Part shown: in pieces, positions 24,401-35,202 of the stretch
Layout: every line of letters begins with the position of its first letter
Position numbering within the stretch: position 1 is the stretch's first letter
Assembly: GCA_028554755.1 (NCBI GenBank)
Contig: JAPTOF010000003.1
Span: forward strand, 7,835,501 to 7,899,500
Direction: 5' to 3'
Length of the DNA stretch: 64,000 nucleotides
DNA from: Cordia subcordata
Taxonomy: Eukaryota > Streptophyta > Magnoliopsida > Boraginales > Cordiaceae
The notes under the pieces: generated by a model
Seen by the model: the letters and a program-made list of their open reading frames with translations, nothing else
What the model was told of the DNA's origin: nothing
Database searches by the model: none
Made by a program: the position numbers and the translations under genes

Positions 24401-25904
24401 CATTAAACTTTACATAATATAATGTCTAAGAAGGAAAAAAGATAGCATACCAGCTGACTTATGTGCTGCCCAAGCTTAATATATATCCCGCCATTTCTAA
24501 AACAAAGTTCTTGAAGTTTACGTGCACTCCTGATATGAACTTCATGTTTGACTTTTGACCTTTCCACACTATCTTCCGGTAATCCCCAAAGTGAATATTC
24601 GTAATCTAATAAAACATCAGAAGTTAAAATCTAGATTTCATTTGATCGCAAGCTTTACATTGCATAAGAATTCATTGGTATGAGGAGAATAATGAGTAAA
24701 CATGGAATCTTATGATTCACCAGAGATGTAATGTCCCAAATGATGATTATCCAAGAAAAAATCAATTCCATTAAATGAGAATTTCAGTACAAGTTCTCAA
24801 TTTCTATAGCTTTACAAAAAAATTGAAATGAGTTAAAATCAGCTGCAATTTTCTTCTTTTTTTTTTTTTGGGGGGGGGGGGGGGGGTTGGGCAGGAGGTG
24901 ATAACACTTAAAGAAAATGCTAAAAATTTCAAAGGCCAAAACTGTAAATTGATTATTTAATTATTGTTTTTTAAAGGAAAATATGACTACTTCATTTTAA
25001 GATGAAGTATAGACTTCCACATTGAAAGAAATTAAATAAATAAACTTCCCACTGCACTTCCCACATCTTCCTATCTTGTTAAATTATTTCTTTGCTTTGC
25101 TTTTATCAGAAAAGATTTAGTTCTTTCTGTTTCTCTCTTAGTGTTGGAGGAACACTTGCAAACAGTTGAGAGTAGAAACACTTATTGCGTGAATGGAGCT
25201 CAAGGAGGACATGGCTCTCGACAACAAACGAATGGGGATTCACATAAACAAATACAAGTCTTGGTTTGTCAATTTGGTCTGATCCGTTAGTCAGGACCTA
25301 TTTGCTTGCCATTCGGATTAATCCACCTCCTCTCCCCGCATAGCCAGTCACTGGCAACAATAATAGCAATGACGGATTATAAAACCTAAGTCCGAGACCA
25401 AATATCCTAAACAATCACGCTACCAACTCATAATTGATTATGACACTTGTGTGGAAAACGAAAATAATAGACACAATAATCAATAGCTTGCAGCTATGGA
25501 CTTATTAGAAATAATTATTTCTGTTTTTCCATTTCTATGCAAATTCTGGTAATGCAGAATCAAACAGCAAGAAAATTCCATAACATCCAGAAATTATAAG
25601 CACATAGCAAAGCTTAAATAAGCATGAGAAACAATTTTTAAGCCCTGGCTCTGTCACGAGAAAATGAAATTTCGAAATTTGGTGAAGATGAAATAAAATT
25701 AACGCGAAAAGATGCTGTACCAAAGGCAATGGAGGCCGCAGTGATGGAGTCGCGGATAAGGCGGAAAGGGACGGTGGTGAAGAGCTTGAGGGTGGTGGCT
25801 GGATCGTCGGAGTTGGCAATTGTAGCGGCGCCGGTTCCTCCGGCCAACGCGGTGGTGCCCAACAGAAGCTTCGTTTTGGCGCGCAACAAGAACCTCAAGG
25901 CCAT
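18457..25904 (-). CDS. ATH9: ABC1K/ADCK-type atypical kinase, ATH9-like, 12 exons, 536 aa
   Basis: Exons on the minus strand: 25721-25904, 24451-24605, 24135-24260, 23842-23937, 23641-23741, 23306-23342, 22153-22371, 21680-21791, 20628-20719, 20359-20532, 19741-19854, 18457-18657 (1611 nt, open throughout). Visible kinase features: the ABC1-specific KLGQ (residues 105-108), the alanine/serine loop ASASLAQVH (166-174), the ATP lysine in VAVK (187), ELDF...EAKN (234 on), the catalytic loop HCDPHAANL (322-330) and DHG in place of DFG (354-356). It ends in the conserved QVRRSLTL. Length and both ends match Arabidopsis ATH9 (AT2G40090) as I recall it. The basic, non-acidic N-terminus suits mitochondrial import (inference). 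Relatives support quinone and lipid metabolism; this protein's substrate is not known to me. All introns are GT-AG except the one after exon 6, which starts with GC. The start ATG opens the conserved N-terminus. Confidence 0.95.
23304..23306 (-). other. GC splice donor of ABC1K intron 6
   Basis: Exon 6 (37 nt) ends ...CCCAAG and the intron begins GCTAGT. The reading frame and the conserved SLPK-ELDF junction only work with this GC donor. Intron 6 runs to the AG at 22372-22373, about 0.93 kb. GC-AG introns are about 1% of plant introns. Confidence 0.75.
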
Positions 25905-26150
25905 CCTTGTAGAGGCGTCCTGAGATCACGCCACGCGCAGGTTTCCACAAAACTCTTGCGACGCTGCTTTCGCTCTTCTTAGTTCTTACCGCCCGCGGCT
26001 TTAACGCTTTGTATTGATGGATACGGGTCGGGTGGCTAAACCGGCGCAATAATGTTTTCACAAATGTAAAATGCATAGACTGCCATCAAATTACATCGAA
26101 TTTTGGTCTTTAAAAAGTCGTTATTTTTAGCTATAAAAGTCATATTTTGT
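25905..26150 (-). promoter_or_regulatory. 5' flank of the ABC1K gene
   Basis: Upstream of the start codon the DNA is briefly GC-rich (CGCCACGCGCAGG, CCCGCGGC, GGGTCGGGTGG at about 25927-26035) before becoming AT-rich. No clear TATA box is seen within about 150 bp, which suits a broadly expressed gene. The transcription start was not determined. Confidence 0.35.
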
Positions 26151-26154
26151 TATA

Positions 26155-26507
26155 AAAAAATTTTAATATAATATGATATAAAATAATTTAAATAATAAAA
26201 TAAAATTTCTTTTTAATACAATATAATATCACGCTTGTTTTTCTCTAATTCCCTCTACTTCTTCTTATTCTCTACTTCTTCTTGATAAACTTCTACCATT
26301 CCAACTCCTTTTATAGCTAAAGATGAGGAGGCAATGCATTAAATGAAAGGATATGAATGTCTCCAACTTGTTGCATAAATTGTAAGAAAATCTCCAAGTT
26401 TTTCAAACTTTTCATTCTGTAACAATTTCCTAAGCATTTTATAGTCATCAAATGTTGACTTATTAGCAAAAGTAATTTTGCAACTTGTGAATGTCCATTT
26501 CACAACA
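26155..26507 (-). repeat. Relic copia LTR next to the ABC1K gene
   Basis: Minus-strand text begins TGTTGTGAAATGGACATTC at 26507, directly after a polypurine-like CCAAGGGGAG (26508-26517). It contains a TATA box CTATAAAAGG at 26307-26316. The far end is not sharply defined. I found no partner LTR. It points toward the ABC1K start about 0.4 kb away. Confidence 0.65.
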
Positions 26508-26880
26508 CTCCCCTTGGATATTCATCACAAGAATATGCCTCGCTAAAATTTTATTAGGAAAAACTCAGTGGGAAAAAACCTAATAAAAGAAAAGAGTACA
26601 ATATTCTTGTTATACACTTCATGCTGCCTCATTAAAAACTTTGCCAGGAAAACTTAGTGGGACAAAACCTAAGCTAAGGGAAAACGAGTACAGCACGTAT
26701 AATTCTCCCTCTCATGAAAACAATCAGGAGCAATTTCTGAATCGTTGCATACTAATCTTGTGCACTAATTTCTCCAATGTTGTTGCAGATAATGATTTTA
26801 TAAACAAGTCTGCTAATTTTCACTTGAGCGAATTTAGCAAACATAAATCTCACCTTTCTTTTGGAGTTCATGAGTAAAAG
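26508..26880 (-). pseudogene. Tail of a copia RNase H region
   Basis: Minus-strand text near 26740-26830 carries the copia C-terminal words LADLFIKSLSATTLEKLVHKI, interrupted by stops. It is followed by the usual untranslated stretch with repeated TTTTCCCACTAAG-like words before the polypurine tract. It belongs to the same relic element as the LTR at 26155-26507. The rest of the element is gone. Confidence 0.65.
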
Positions 26881-28324
26881 AAAAACTTTGGTGAAATATG
26901 CTTAGTCCTATCTGTAGGATCGATATTATTAAGTGTGGGGTATCCTAGTCCATATTTTCTAAATTATAACTAAGAAAACATGCTAGGAAAATAAAATAAC
27001 CACATTACACACACAAGAACACGCTCAATAACATATAGAATATAACTAGTGCTTGCAAAAAATATATAAAGCTAACCTCTTGAAGCGTGGGGCCTTTGAT
27101 AAAGCTAAAACCAGGTACAAGCTTTGTTCCCGTTCACGAACAAGGCCACCAAAAATTTACTACAAAGGTGTCGCAATAAGCAACTCCCCAGTCTTCTTCC
27201 CTATGATTAAAGAGACTTATCTTGAGAGAATAGCCTCTTGTGTGGGAAGAAGCAAAGTAATATGCTCTTGAAAAACTAGAGCAAAAATCACACAATAAGT
27301 GTGTACTATGTGTTGTAGTATTTTCTTGCCAAAAAGGAAGAAATCAACTGCAAAGTGGAATGCATAAAAGGTGTAGGGTCTTGTCTATTTATAGAGAGAA
27401 CCTTGGCACCCAAAGTTGCTAAACTTTCAATGTGGGAGAAAATTTCCATATAGTATTTCCTTTATGTAACTTGTCAATCTTGTCTTGGAAGACTTGTGCA
27501 AGTTGTCCACTTGTTTTTGTAGTATTTTGCAAGTTGTCCACTTGTCTTGGAAGACTTAGGCCAAGCCCATTATCCAAGTCCAACACATAGTCCATAATCC
27601 ATGTGGAGGCCCAAGCCCAATAAGAAACCATCCTAACCTAATTAGGTTATTTTGGACTCTAAAGAAAGCCCAAAACCAATTTCAAGCTTTGGCCCAATAA
27701 GGCTACTACCACAATATGGAATTTGCTCTTTCAAGATTACTCTCTCAAAGTCATTTCAACTAGGGAAGGGACCAAGAAGACACAATTATCATTGGCTTCC
27801 AAAAATAATTAAAAATATCCTTGCCCGATCTAGGCGACATAATAATTATTTTTAACTCCGATCTATTCCACCATAAGATCAAAGTTGCACTCCAAGAATA
27901 ATTGTCATTACCCGAAAGCTTATCACAAAAGAATGTGAACTTTGTCTTTGACCTACTAGATAACCGACCATAATGCCTCTCTATGTATACCCACAGCTAA
28001 GACCGGTTCTTTGGCCTGTGTACTACCACCTCCTTAGCTGTATATTTTTCCGTTGGGTTTCTTGTCCAATTGCCAACCATCCTTGGTCATGGAATCTCTT
28101 GATCTCGGGAGCGACCCTCAAGCCATATGACAGACACACCTATAAAGGTAGTATCACTAGATTTAGATTCGGATGATAAATTTGGACAATCCCAAAGGGG
28201 GCACATAGATTCCATTTTGCATATGCATGTTCTAATTAATTAGAACTTAGCACTCAATGCACAAGGCTGTTGATCCTAATAAAATAAGATCTCACCCACA
28301 GTGAATCAAAGTACTAAACCCTAA
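26881..28324. other. Non-coding, probably LTR-derived DNA
   Basis: No gene is recognisable. Repeated CCCAATAAG/CAAGCCCA words and a minus-strand TATA box CTCTATAAATAGAC (27383-27396) suggest decayed LTR sequence. A tandem CAAGTTGTCCACTTG motif lies at about 27488-27550. I could not define its ends or family. Confidence 0.4.
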
Positions 28325-28329
28325 ATTCA

Positions 28330-29107
28330 TTAGTTCATCCACATATACTTAAGATTTTGAATGGTAACAACATCAATATCATCAGATTTTGAGTCAAAAA
28401 ATCCTTTATCAATTTTCACATTTATAGTTTCCTCAACAACTGTGGTTCTTTTATTGTACATCTTGTATGCCTTACTAGATGAAGAATAACCAAGAAATAT
28501 GCCATCGTCAAATTTTGCATCAAATTTGCCAAGATTGTCTTTTTCATTTAAGATAAACACATGCACAATCAAAAGTTTTAAAATACGAAATGTTTGGTTT
28601 TCTTCATTTCCAAAGTTCATATGGAAATCAAGATCTTTCCAAAGTTCAAATGGAGTTTTGTTAAGATCTTTTCGAATGATACAATGATTAATCACATAAC
28701 ATGCTGTGTTGATGGCTTTGGCCCAAAAGTAACTAGGCAAATTATTTTCACAAAGCATAGTTCTCGCCATTTCTTGTAAAGGTGGATTTTTTCTTTCAAC
28801 ACCACCATTTTGTTTTGGTGTTCTTGGTGCTGAAAAATTGTGAAAGATACCATTTTCTTCATAAAAAGATTTCGTAGTTTGGTTTGTAAACTCGGTACCT
28901 CTATCACTTCTTATGGTGGAAATTAAATATCCTTTCTCATTTTGAATACGTCACTTCTTATGGTGGAAATTAAATATCCTTTCTTATTTTGAATACGTTT
29001 GCAAAATTTTATAAACTCATTTGGTGTGTCATTTTTATGTGCAAGAAAAATTACCCATGTAAATCTAGAGAAATCATCAACAATCACATAAGCATATAAC
29101 TTACCAC
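28330..29107 (-). pseudogene. Sirevirus integrase region (permuted element)
   Basis: 28330-28770 carries the end of the integrase: NLPSYFWAKAINTACYV and NKTPFELWK, followed by the GIFLGYSSSSKAYKMYNKRT segment. The catalytic core text (WVIFLAHKN-like, then SDRGTEF) lies at about 28890-29090. Between them a 47-bp tandem duplication (28904-28997) shifts the frame. The domain stops abruptly near 28325, where the element ends. Confidence 0.8.
28904..28997. repeat. 47-bp tandem duplication in the integrase
   Basis: The word TCACTTCTTATGGTGG occurs at 28904 and again at 28951. The two 47-bp units are nearly identical (one T/C difference seen). As 47 is not a multiple of three, the duplication breaks the reading frame just beside the catalytic glutamate motif. 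Confidence 0.85.
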
Positions 29108-29769
29108 CTAAGCTATCAACCTATGGGGTCCAAACAAATCTATATGCAAAAGTTCTAATGGTTTAAAAGTAGAGATCACATTCTTGCTTTTGAAAGATTC
29201 TCTAGTTTGTTTGCCAAGTTTCCATGCATGACACGCATTATTAACAACATATTTGACTTTAGGTAATCCTTTAACAAGATCAAGACTAGCAAGTTTATTT
29301 ATGGAATCCACATAAACATGCCCTAGTCTCCCATGCCAAATCCATGTATTTTCATTCATAGCACTTAAGCATTTAACATTTTGATCGTGCAAGTCATCAA
29401 AATCAAAAGTATACACATTACCATGCCTCATGCCCACAAACACAACGTTACCACATTTATTAACTATCTCATATGAAGAAGCTTTAAAGTTAACAAATAA
29501 ACCTTTATCACAAAGTTGACTAAGCAAGTTGTGTTTCAAACCATGTACAAGTAAAACATTTTCAATACACAATTTAGACTTGTTACCAACATCCCCAATG
29601 CCGATGATTTTTCCTTTGGAGTTATCACCAAATGTAACAAATCCACCATTCTTTTCTTTGAGTGACAAGAACTTTGATTTGTCACCTGTCATGTGCTTTG
29701 AGTATCCGCTATCCAAGTACCTTTTTCCACTATCCCTGGAGGATGCAAGGCAAACCTACAAAATTTGGG
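29108..29769 (-). pseudogene. Sirevirus protease and pre-integrase region (permuted element)
   Basis: A 202-codon open stretch begins with the protease active site MDSGYSKHMTGD (the usual D-S-G), then FGDNSKGKIIGIG and VLLVHGLKHNLLSQLCD. It ends with the pre-integrase zinc module (WHGRLGH) and the first integrase aspartate (LLHIDLFGP). The ...C-HAW-K... text keeps only part of the second cysteine pair. Confidence 0.82.
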
Positions 29770-30554
29770 TCAAGCATGACTTGATACCCAAGACTTGTTG
29801 GGTCTTTGAACATTAGTTCTAGTTCTCTTAGGAACCCATATTAAATTATACTTCTTCTCACCATATTTTCTTATAAAGCATTTATGTGAAGCATGTCCAT
29901 TTTTACAACAATAATTGTATGCAACTTTAAGAGCACTTGATGAAAATGCTTTTATAAAATACCTTTTGTAATGATCATTTCTTTTTTGAAAACTTTTTGT
30001 ATCTTTTGTAGAAAACCTTGGAAGAGCTTTGTTTCTTTTCAAAAAACTTAATGTAGGATTTTGTTTTGAATAAGAATCAAATCCAATTCCAACTTTATAA
30101 AAAACACACCATTGTTATCCAAGCAAAACATTTAAATTTTTGGTTCCATTTGTAAACTTTGGAACCACATTTTCCAAATCATTGACTTTTGCTTTCAAGT
30201 CCTCATTTTCTTTTTGCAAAATTAATGTTGGTTTTCTTCTTCTCAAAACTCTTTTTCAAGTTCTCATTTTCTGTGCAGGCATTATGCAATTTACTTTCAA
30301 GACATAAAATATTTTTCTTGATCTCCTTATTTTTGTTAACTACTTTCTTGAACTCTATAAGCATTTCATTGTACATTTCTTTTAATTATTCATAAGAACT
30401 ATTTTCATCACAAGAGACGTATTTTGGGCTTACCTCATCTTCCTCTTTAGCCATAAGACATAGGTTGGCAACTTCTTCAATGGAGTCTTCTTCTTCATCA
30501 CTTGACTCCAAGTCACTCCAAGTAGCCTTCAAAGCTTTCTTTTTGAATTTCTTC
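29770..30554 (-). pseudogene. Sirevirus gag C-terminal part: coiled coil and second zinc knuckle
   Basis: 29770-30042 holds CxxC(C)xxxGHxxHKC-type text (YCCKNGHASHKCF) and a basic, tryptophan-ended tail (NLIWVPK). The preceding 30060-30480 encodes, in broken frames, a lysine/glutamate/leucine-rich stretch typical of the long coiled coil in Sirevirus gag. Acidic serine-rich text lies near 30440-30520. Confidence 0.65.
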
Positions 30555-31470
30555 TCATCCTTCTTCCTTAATGGACACTTGGCTTTGACTATGTCCTAAT
30601 TTTTTGCATTTAAAACAAATTAATTCTTTACTAGACTCACCTTTACTTGCCTCTTTCCTTTGTCCTTTCTTTGGATTGAACTTTTGCTTCCTCATAAATC
30701 TCTTAAATTTGGAGAACACGGCCATTTCATTGTCGTCATCACTTTCACTACCACTCGTTGACTCCTCTTGTGGTGTGGCCTTAAGAGTAATGACTTTGTT
30801 GACCTTGGGCTGTTTTTCTAGCTCCTTGAGCTCTAATTCATGAGTCATGAGTGATACGACGAGTTCACTTAATTGTATAGTGTTGAGATCCTTGGACTTC
30901 TTGATGGCAGTTGTCTTTGGTAGCCAAGCCATTGGTTGGCTTCTCAAGAGCTTCCTCACGAGTTCAGTATTCTCGTAATTCTTGCCAAGAGATTTCAAGG
31001 AGTTAATAATTTCAATAAATCTTGAAAACATTTGTTCAATATTTTCATTCGGAAGCGTAGAGAACATTTCATATTTATGTACAGGCATGCTAATCCTAGT
31101 TTCTTTAACTTGATTTGTGTCTTCATGAGTGACCTCTAATTGATCCCATATTTAGTCGTGGTGCACCCTATAATTTTATTGAATTCGGAAGGATGTAATG
31201 TGAGGTAAAGATAGTGACTGGCATTGGCATTTGCTTCAACAAGTTTTATATCGTCTTTATCCTATTCTTCTTCTGGTTTAAGGACTTTTACACCATTTAC
31301 CTCTTTAGAAGGAATACTAGGTCCATTTACTATGGTTTTCCGTACAATATAATCATTGGCTTGCAAAAATATTCTCATTTTAACTTTTCAAAATGCATAA
31401 TTTGTACCATCAAAGTATGGAACCCTAGTGATGGAGAGACCTACCTGAATTCTATGTGAGCTTTAGCTCT
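30555..31470 (-). pseudogene. Sirevirus gag (UBN2 domain and first zinc knuckle)
   Basis: The 177-codon stretch 30555-31088 shows the UBN2 capsid-like text (HKYEMFSTLPNENIEQMFSR and LVRKLLRSQPMAWLPK), an acidic linker (SGSESDDDNEM) and the CFKCKKLGH part of a zinc knuckle. Upstream, to about 31470, decayed text with PYFDGTNYAF marks the gag N-terminus but holds several stops. Confidence 0.8.
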
Positions 31471-31540
31471 AGACGGTTAAGTCAAAAACACAATAATGCA
31501 AATAATCACACACTTAATGCAATTAATATGTAGAGCACTA

Positions 31541-31553
31541 AGCTCTGATATCA
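31541..31553 (-). other. Primer-binding site (permuted Sirevirus)
   Basis: Minus-strand TGATATCAGAGCT differs by one base from the Met-tRNA complement TGGTATCAGAGC and sits just inside the LTR, on the gag side. Confidence 0.7.
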
Positions 31554-31555
31554 TG

Positions 31556-33268
31556 TGTTGCCCAGAGAATGAATCCAAGAGGAGGGGTGAATTGGATTAT
31601 TTGGCACAATTGAGCACTTAAAACTCTTAACTATAATTTCAAACAAAAACACATACAAGACTTAAAGAAAATACTTGAAATATAAAGAGTATAGGGTTAA
31701 GAGTATCAAACACAGCGATTTAGAGTGATTCGAACTTCCGAGGGCCTAGTCCACTACCTAAGGTCTTCTCTTAGGGTTTTGGAAACTTCACTAGTGAATC
31801 GGCTTCTTGCTTAGTATGCTGTAAAAGTGTAGAAAAACGATCACAATCCCTTGCTTCACCACAAAGACTACAAGTATTACCTTTATACTTGAGGATTTCA
31901 ACCCTTCACTCTTGAGAGATGTTCCTCACAATTATGTTACCCAAGAGTAAAGAAACTCACACCTAATATGATTGTAAAGAGTTAGGTATATAAGAACTTC
32001 TTTTGAGCAAGTGTACAAAGGTATTTAAACCTTCCTATGTTGCTCTAAGTAGATAAGTAATTTATGAAGCTCAAGAACTTGTTCTTAAATGCCAATGATA
32101 TGCAATCAATGAAAATAGCAATTAATAGAGCAAGATTGTAGTAGATAAAGTATATTGAATGCAAGAGAGTTTAGAGAGATGTTTTGAACAAGTTATGTTT
32201 AAGTTGGGAGGAGAAGGATGTATTTATAAGCCAAAAAAGCAAGTCTCCCAACAGTCAATTTTTTAAAACAACTCAAAGGGGCTACTGGAGCACTCTACCG
32301 GTCGATCCAAAAGACTAAAGAGCCTTATCGGAACACTCTATCAATCGACCGCCTGAGTGTTTCGGTAGAGCACTCATGCTCTCTATTCTTACCAGAATAC
32401 ACTACCGGTAAACCGCCTATATAGGCCGGTAGTTGCACAGTTTTGTTAGAAAAGTTGCTACCTACTACGAAAGTGCGGCCATACTTTAAAAAATCCATAA
32501 TAGCTAGTGTTTTTTTGCAGATTTTTTGGGGCTCAAGACACCTACTATTATAACATATCTAATCTCATTAATGCAATACCTACCAACTTGCACAATCATT
32601 AAATTCAAAGCTAAAACTTGCACACAATCAAGATTTTTTACAGTTTTTGCATGGGGAAAAGGTATATGCAAGTTGTTTGCCTATAGATACATATACATTG
32701 TACAAGATAGTTTAAATATCTAAATTATAAAGCCTATATATGCACTTTTATTGCAAATCCATGTAGGTATGTACATATATACATATATATATATATAAGC
32801 ATATATAATAATCAAGATATCAAAATAATGTATGTTATTGTATGTGCAACTTGCAAAATACAAGAATATGGACTTCAAAGTTGTGTTTTCTGCAAGAAAA
32901 GACTTTTGAAGGTAAGTGTAGGCATGTATATACTTATAAAGATGTATAAGCATGTATTAAGAAGAAAGATCAAGATATATGCATGCAATGTTCTAAGTTT
33001 TTGAGCTCATAGACATTTGCATATATACTAAGATCAACTTGACAAGAGCTAAAAAGCAAGAACTAAATATTCAAGAAAGCTCCATAATCTTCATGCTCCA
33101 TGCACCATTCCCTTTGCTCAAATGCCTTCACTTAGCTCAAGCTACTATAATTAATATATGCAAGATATTTAATGGTAACAATTAGCAAAGTGCAATTATT
33201 AATAGTAGCAATTAACAAAGTGCAATTATGGCATCATCAAAATAGATTAAAACCCATATGTTCAACAT
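31556..33268 (-). repeat. Single shared LTR of the permuted Sirevirus, 1.7 kb
   Basis: Plus-strand ends are TGTTGCCCAGAG and ATATGTTCAACA. It has a primer-binding site on the left and a polypurine tract on the right, so it acts as 5' LTR for the gag side and 3' LTR for the envelope side. A minus-strand TATA box CTTATAAATACATCC lies at about 32218-32232. Just upstream of it (32280-32430) is a GC-rich cluster with TACCGGTCGATC and AGTGTTTCGGTAGAG words. Confidence 0.75.
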
Positions 33269-33285
33269 TCTCCCCTTTTTTGATG
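33269..33285 (-). other. Polypurine tract (permuted Sirevirus)
   Basis: Minus-strand ATCAAAAAAGGGGAGAA directly precedes the LTR terminus TGTTGAAC. This sequence context is characteristic of Sireviruses. Confidence 0.8.
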
Positions 33286-33587
33286 ATGACAAAATTGTCA
33301 ACTTGGAGTCTAAGGAGGAAACTTCTCTTAGCTCTAGGACTTCCCCTTAAGCAAGGCATATCAAATCATATAGATAATCAAGCTACATAAGAGCAAAGCT
33401 AGAAAATCTACCACTACCCTTTAGCTACCGCTACCCCTTTTAGAAAGCTAGAAAAGCTAGACAAAGCAAAGCTACCCCTACCTCTTAGTTACCGCTACCC
33501 TTTTCTCCTCATTTGGCATCATCAAAAGAGATTATAAGAAATCTTTGAGCCATAGAGAATCGTTGTAAGGCTATCAAGAGTACTATG

Positions 33588-34806
33588 TTAATTCCCCATA
33601 GTAGTGACCAACATATCCACCTTCTCTTCTATGGAATCCACCTTGTCAAAAAACCTTTGCATCAGCCTATCATTAGCATTCTTGGATCGAAGCTCGTGGT
33701 ACTGCCCTTGTTCTTCATTGTATTCTTCCCAAGCCTCCTCATCTTCTTCTACTTCCTCTTCTTCTTTTCCTACATCCTCCATTTATTCATCATCATTATC
33801 ATCATCATTGCCTCCAAGATCAAGTTTTTGTCCTTCTTCATCTTCATATGGAAAATCGAAGGTAGTCTTGTTAGTAATCCTTTGTAGGATGAGATTCCTT
33901 GTAGTTTGAGGCAAAGCTCTAAACTCATCAAAGTGCATCCACCTTCCTCTTCAATAGAACAATTCCATCCTCTTAAGACATTGTAAGTCAAGATTCCACA
34001 TATGATTGAAAGAACTTTTTAGAACACCTTCAAGTATAACACTTTTAGCTCTAAAAATCCTAGTCAAGGCCATCCCATATCCAAGCACCATGTTCCTAAG
34101 CACTACATTCTTCATGTATGCAAGAATGGTTTCCAAGAGATTAACTCTATAGCCATGGTAGAGCAAGTATAGACAATATGCCTCAGCTTTGTAAATTTCC
34201 CTGTCCTGAGTATCTTTAGGCACCACATTGTGTTTGAACATTTTGATAAGTGCTTTGTAAACGGGACATACGTCATTTAAAAGAGGAAACTCAGCATATT
34301 GAGGTTCTTGTTCCAACACAAACCCATAAATGTTCCCTTCACGAATATTATCAGGAAATTGGGAAAAATTTCTAAACGCAAATATGGGGTACTGATGATT
34401 ATACTAGGGATTATTGAAGATGTTCCTAAGATCTTCTTCAGTAATCTTAATATCAACCCCTTTAACAACTAACCAAACTCTACCATAAAGATTATCTTGG
34501 TTTAATCTTTCATAGAATTCACGAATAAGTTGAGGATAAATGGGCTCTCTAGTAGTCATGAAATTCATCCAACCATCTGTAGCACAAAACTCAATCATAT
34601 TCAAGTTTTTGAAGTTCATCTTAGATGAGGCATTTACCTGGCCATATCTTCTTGGTAGAATAATCTCTATTTCTGGGAGGTGAAGATGGTTGGGGTTCAG
34701 GTGAAGATTGTCTTCTTGAACCTCTTGAACCCCTTGAAGAACTTGCGACATTCTTGCTCTTGAAATCGGAGGCATGAGCCTTTCTGTTACTCCTTGTATT
34801 TTCCAT
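33588..34806 (-). pseudogene. Envelope-like ORF of the permuted Sirevirus
   Basis: It starts at the ATG at 34806 with a basic, serine-rich N-terminus (SSSRGSRGSRRQSSPEP). The middle resembles the 'putative plant transposon protein' domain found after pol in Sireviruses: IREFYERLNQDNLYGRVWLV, then an isoleucine/asparagine-rich segment. The C-terminal end (33588-33782) is glutamate-rich (VGKEEEEVEEDEE). Frame changes near 34640, 34404 and 33960 break it. No clear signal peptide or membrane segment is seen, so 'envelope-like' describes position, not function. Confidence 0.6.
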
Positions 34807-34869
34807 GAGAAAGAGAAAGGAGCTTTTGGAAGAAGGAAAGGGAGAAAAAAAGAGAGAGAAAACTAGGGT

Positions 34870-35165
34870 TTTAATGTTAAAGGTAAGGAGAGTTGAAGTG
34901 GATAATGGATTTGAGTGAGAGATTTAAGAGAAAAAGAGTTTGAGAGAGTGTTTTAGAGAGAAAAAATGAGAGAAGATGAAGAATTTTGAAATAAGAAGAG
35001 TTATAATGACTTACAACCATTTGAGCCCTTTTTATAATGCTCAGAATCACGATTACTGGTCGATCGGTAACAGGAACAAGTGTTTCGGTAGAGTGTTCTG
35101 CCAAAAATAGAAACAAGAGCAGGTTACCGGTCTACCTAGTCGGTGTATCGGTACCAAAGAGATAT
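34870..35165 (-). promoter_or_regulatory. U3-like internal promoter before the envelope-like ORF
   Basis: Between the end of RNase H and the envelope-like ORF lies a GC-rich cluster (35045-35160: CTGGTCGATCGGTAAC, AGTGTTTCGGTAGAG, TACCGGTCTACC, CGGTACC). A TATA box TATAAAAAGG on the minus strand follows at 35027-35036, then about 220 nt of pyrimidine-rich leader (CTTCATCTTCTCTC, TTTTTCTCTCT) up to the ATG at 34806. AGTGTTTCGGTAGAG (35079-35093) is identical to 32356-32370 in the LTR. This layout repeats the LTR promoter. Promoter activity is inferred. Confidence 0.5.
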
Positions 35166-35202
35166 GTTCTGGTACTGGCATTTTTGTAGGAACTTGAGTT
35201 TT

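Noticed and set aside
24850..24895. T-run followed by a G-run in ABC1K intron 1, and the G-run at 269-288
   Set aside because: Homopolymer tracts without partner structures; may be partly sequencing or assembly noise. No function claimed.
25729..25923. Plus-strand ORF of 64 codons over the ABC1K first exon
   Set aside because: It is the antisense of a well-supported exon with conserved protein sequence. No independent coding signal.
33585..33909. Two overlapping plus-strand ORFs rich in Ser/Leu/Phe
   Set aside because: They are the antisense of the glutamate-rich end of the envelope-like ORF; low-complexity shadow.
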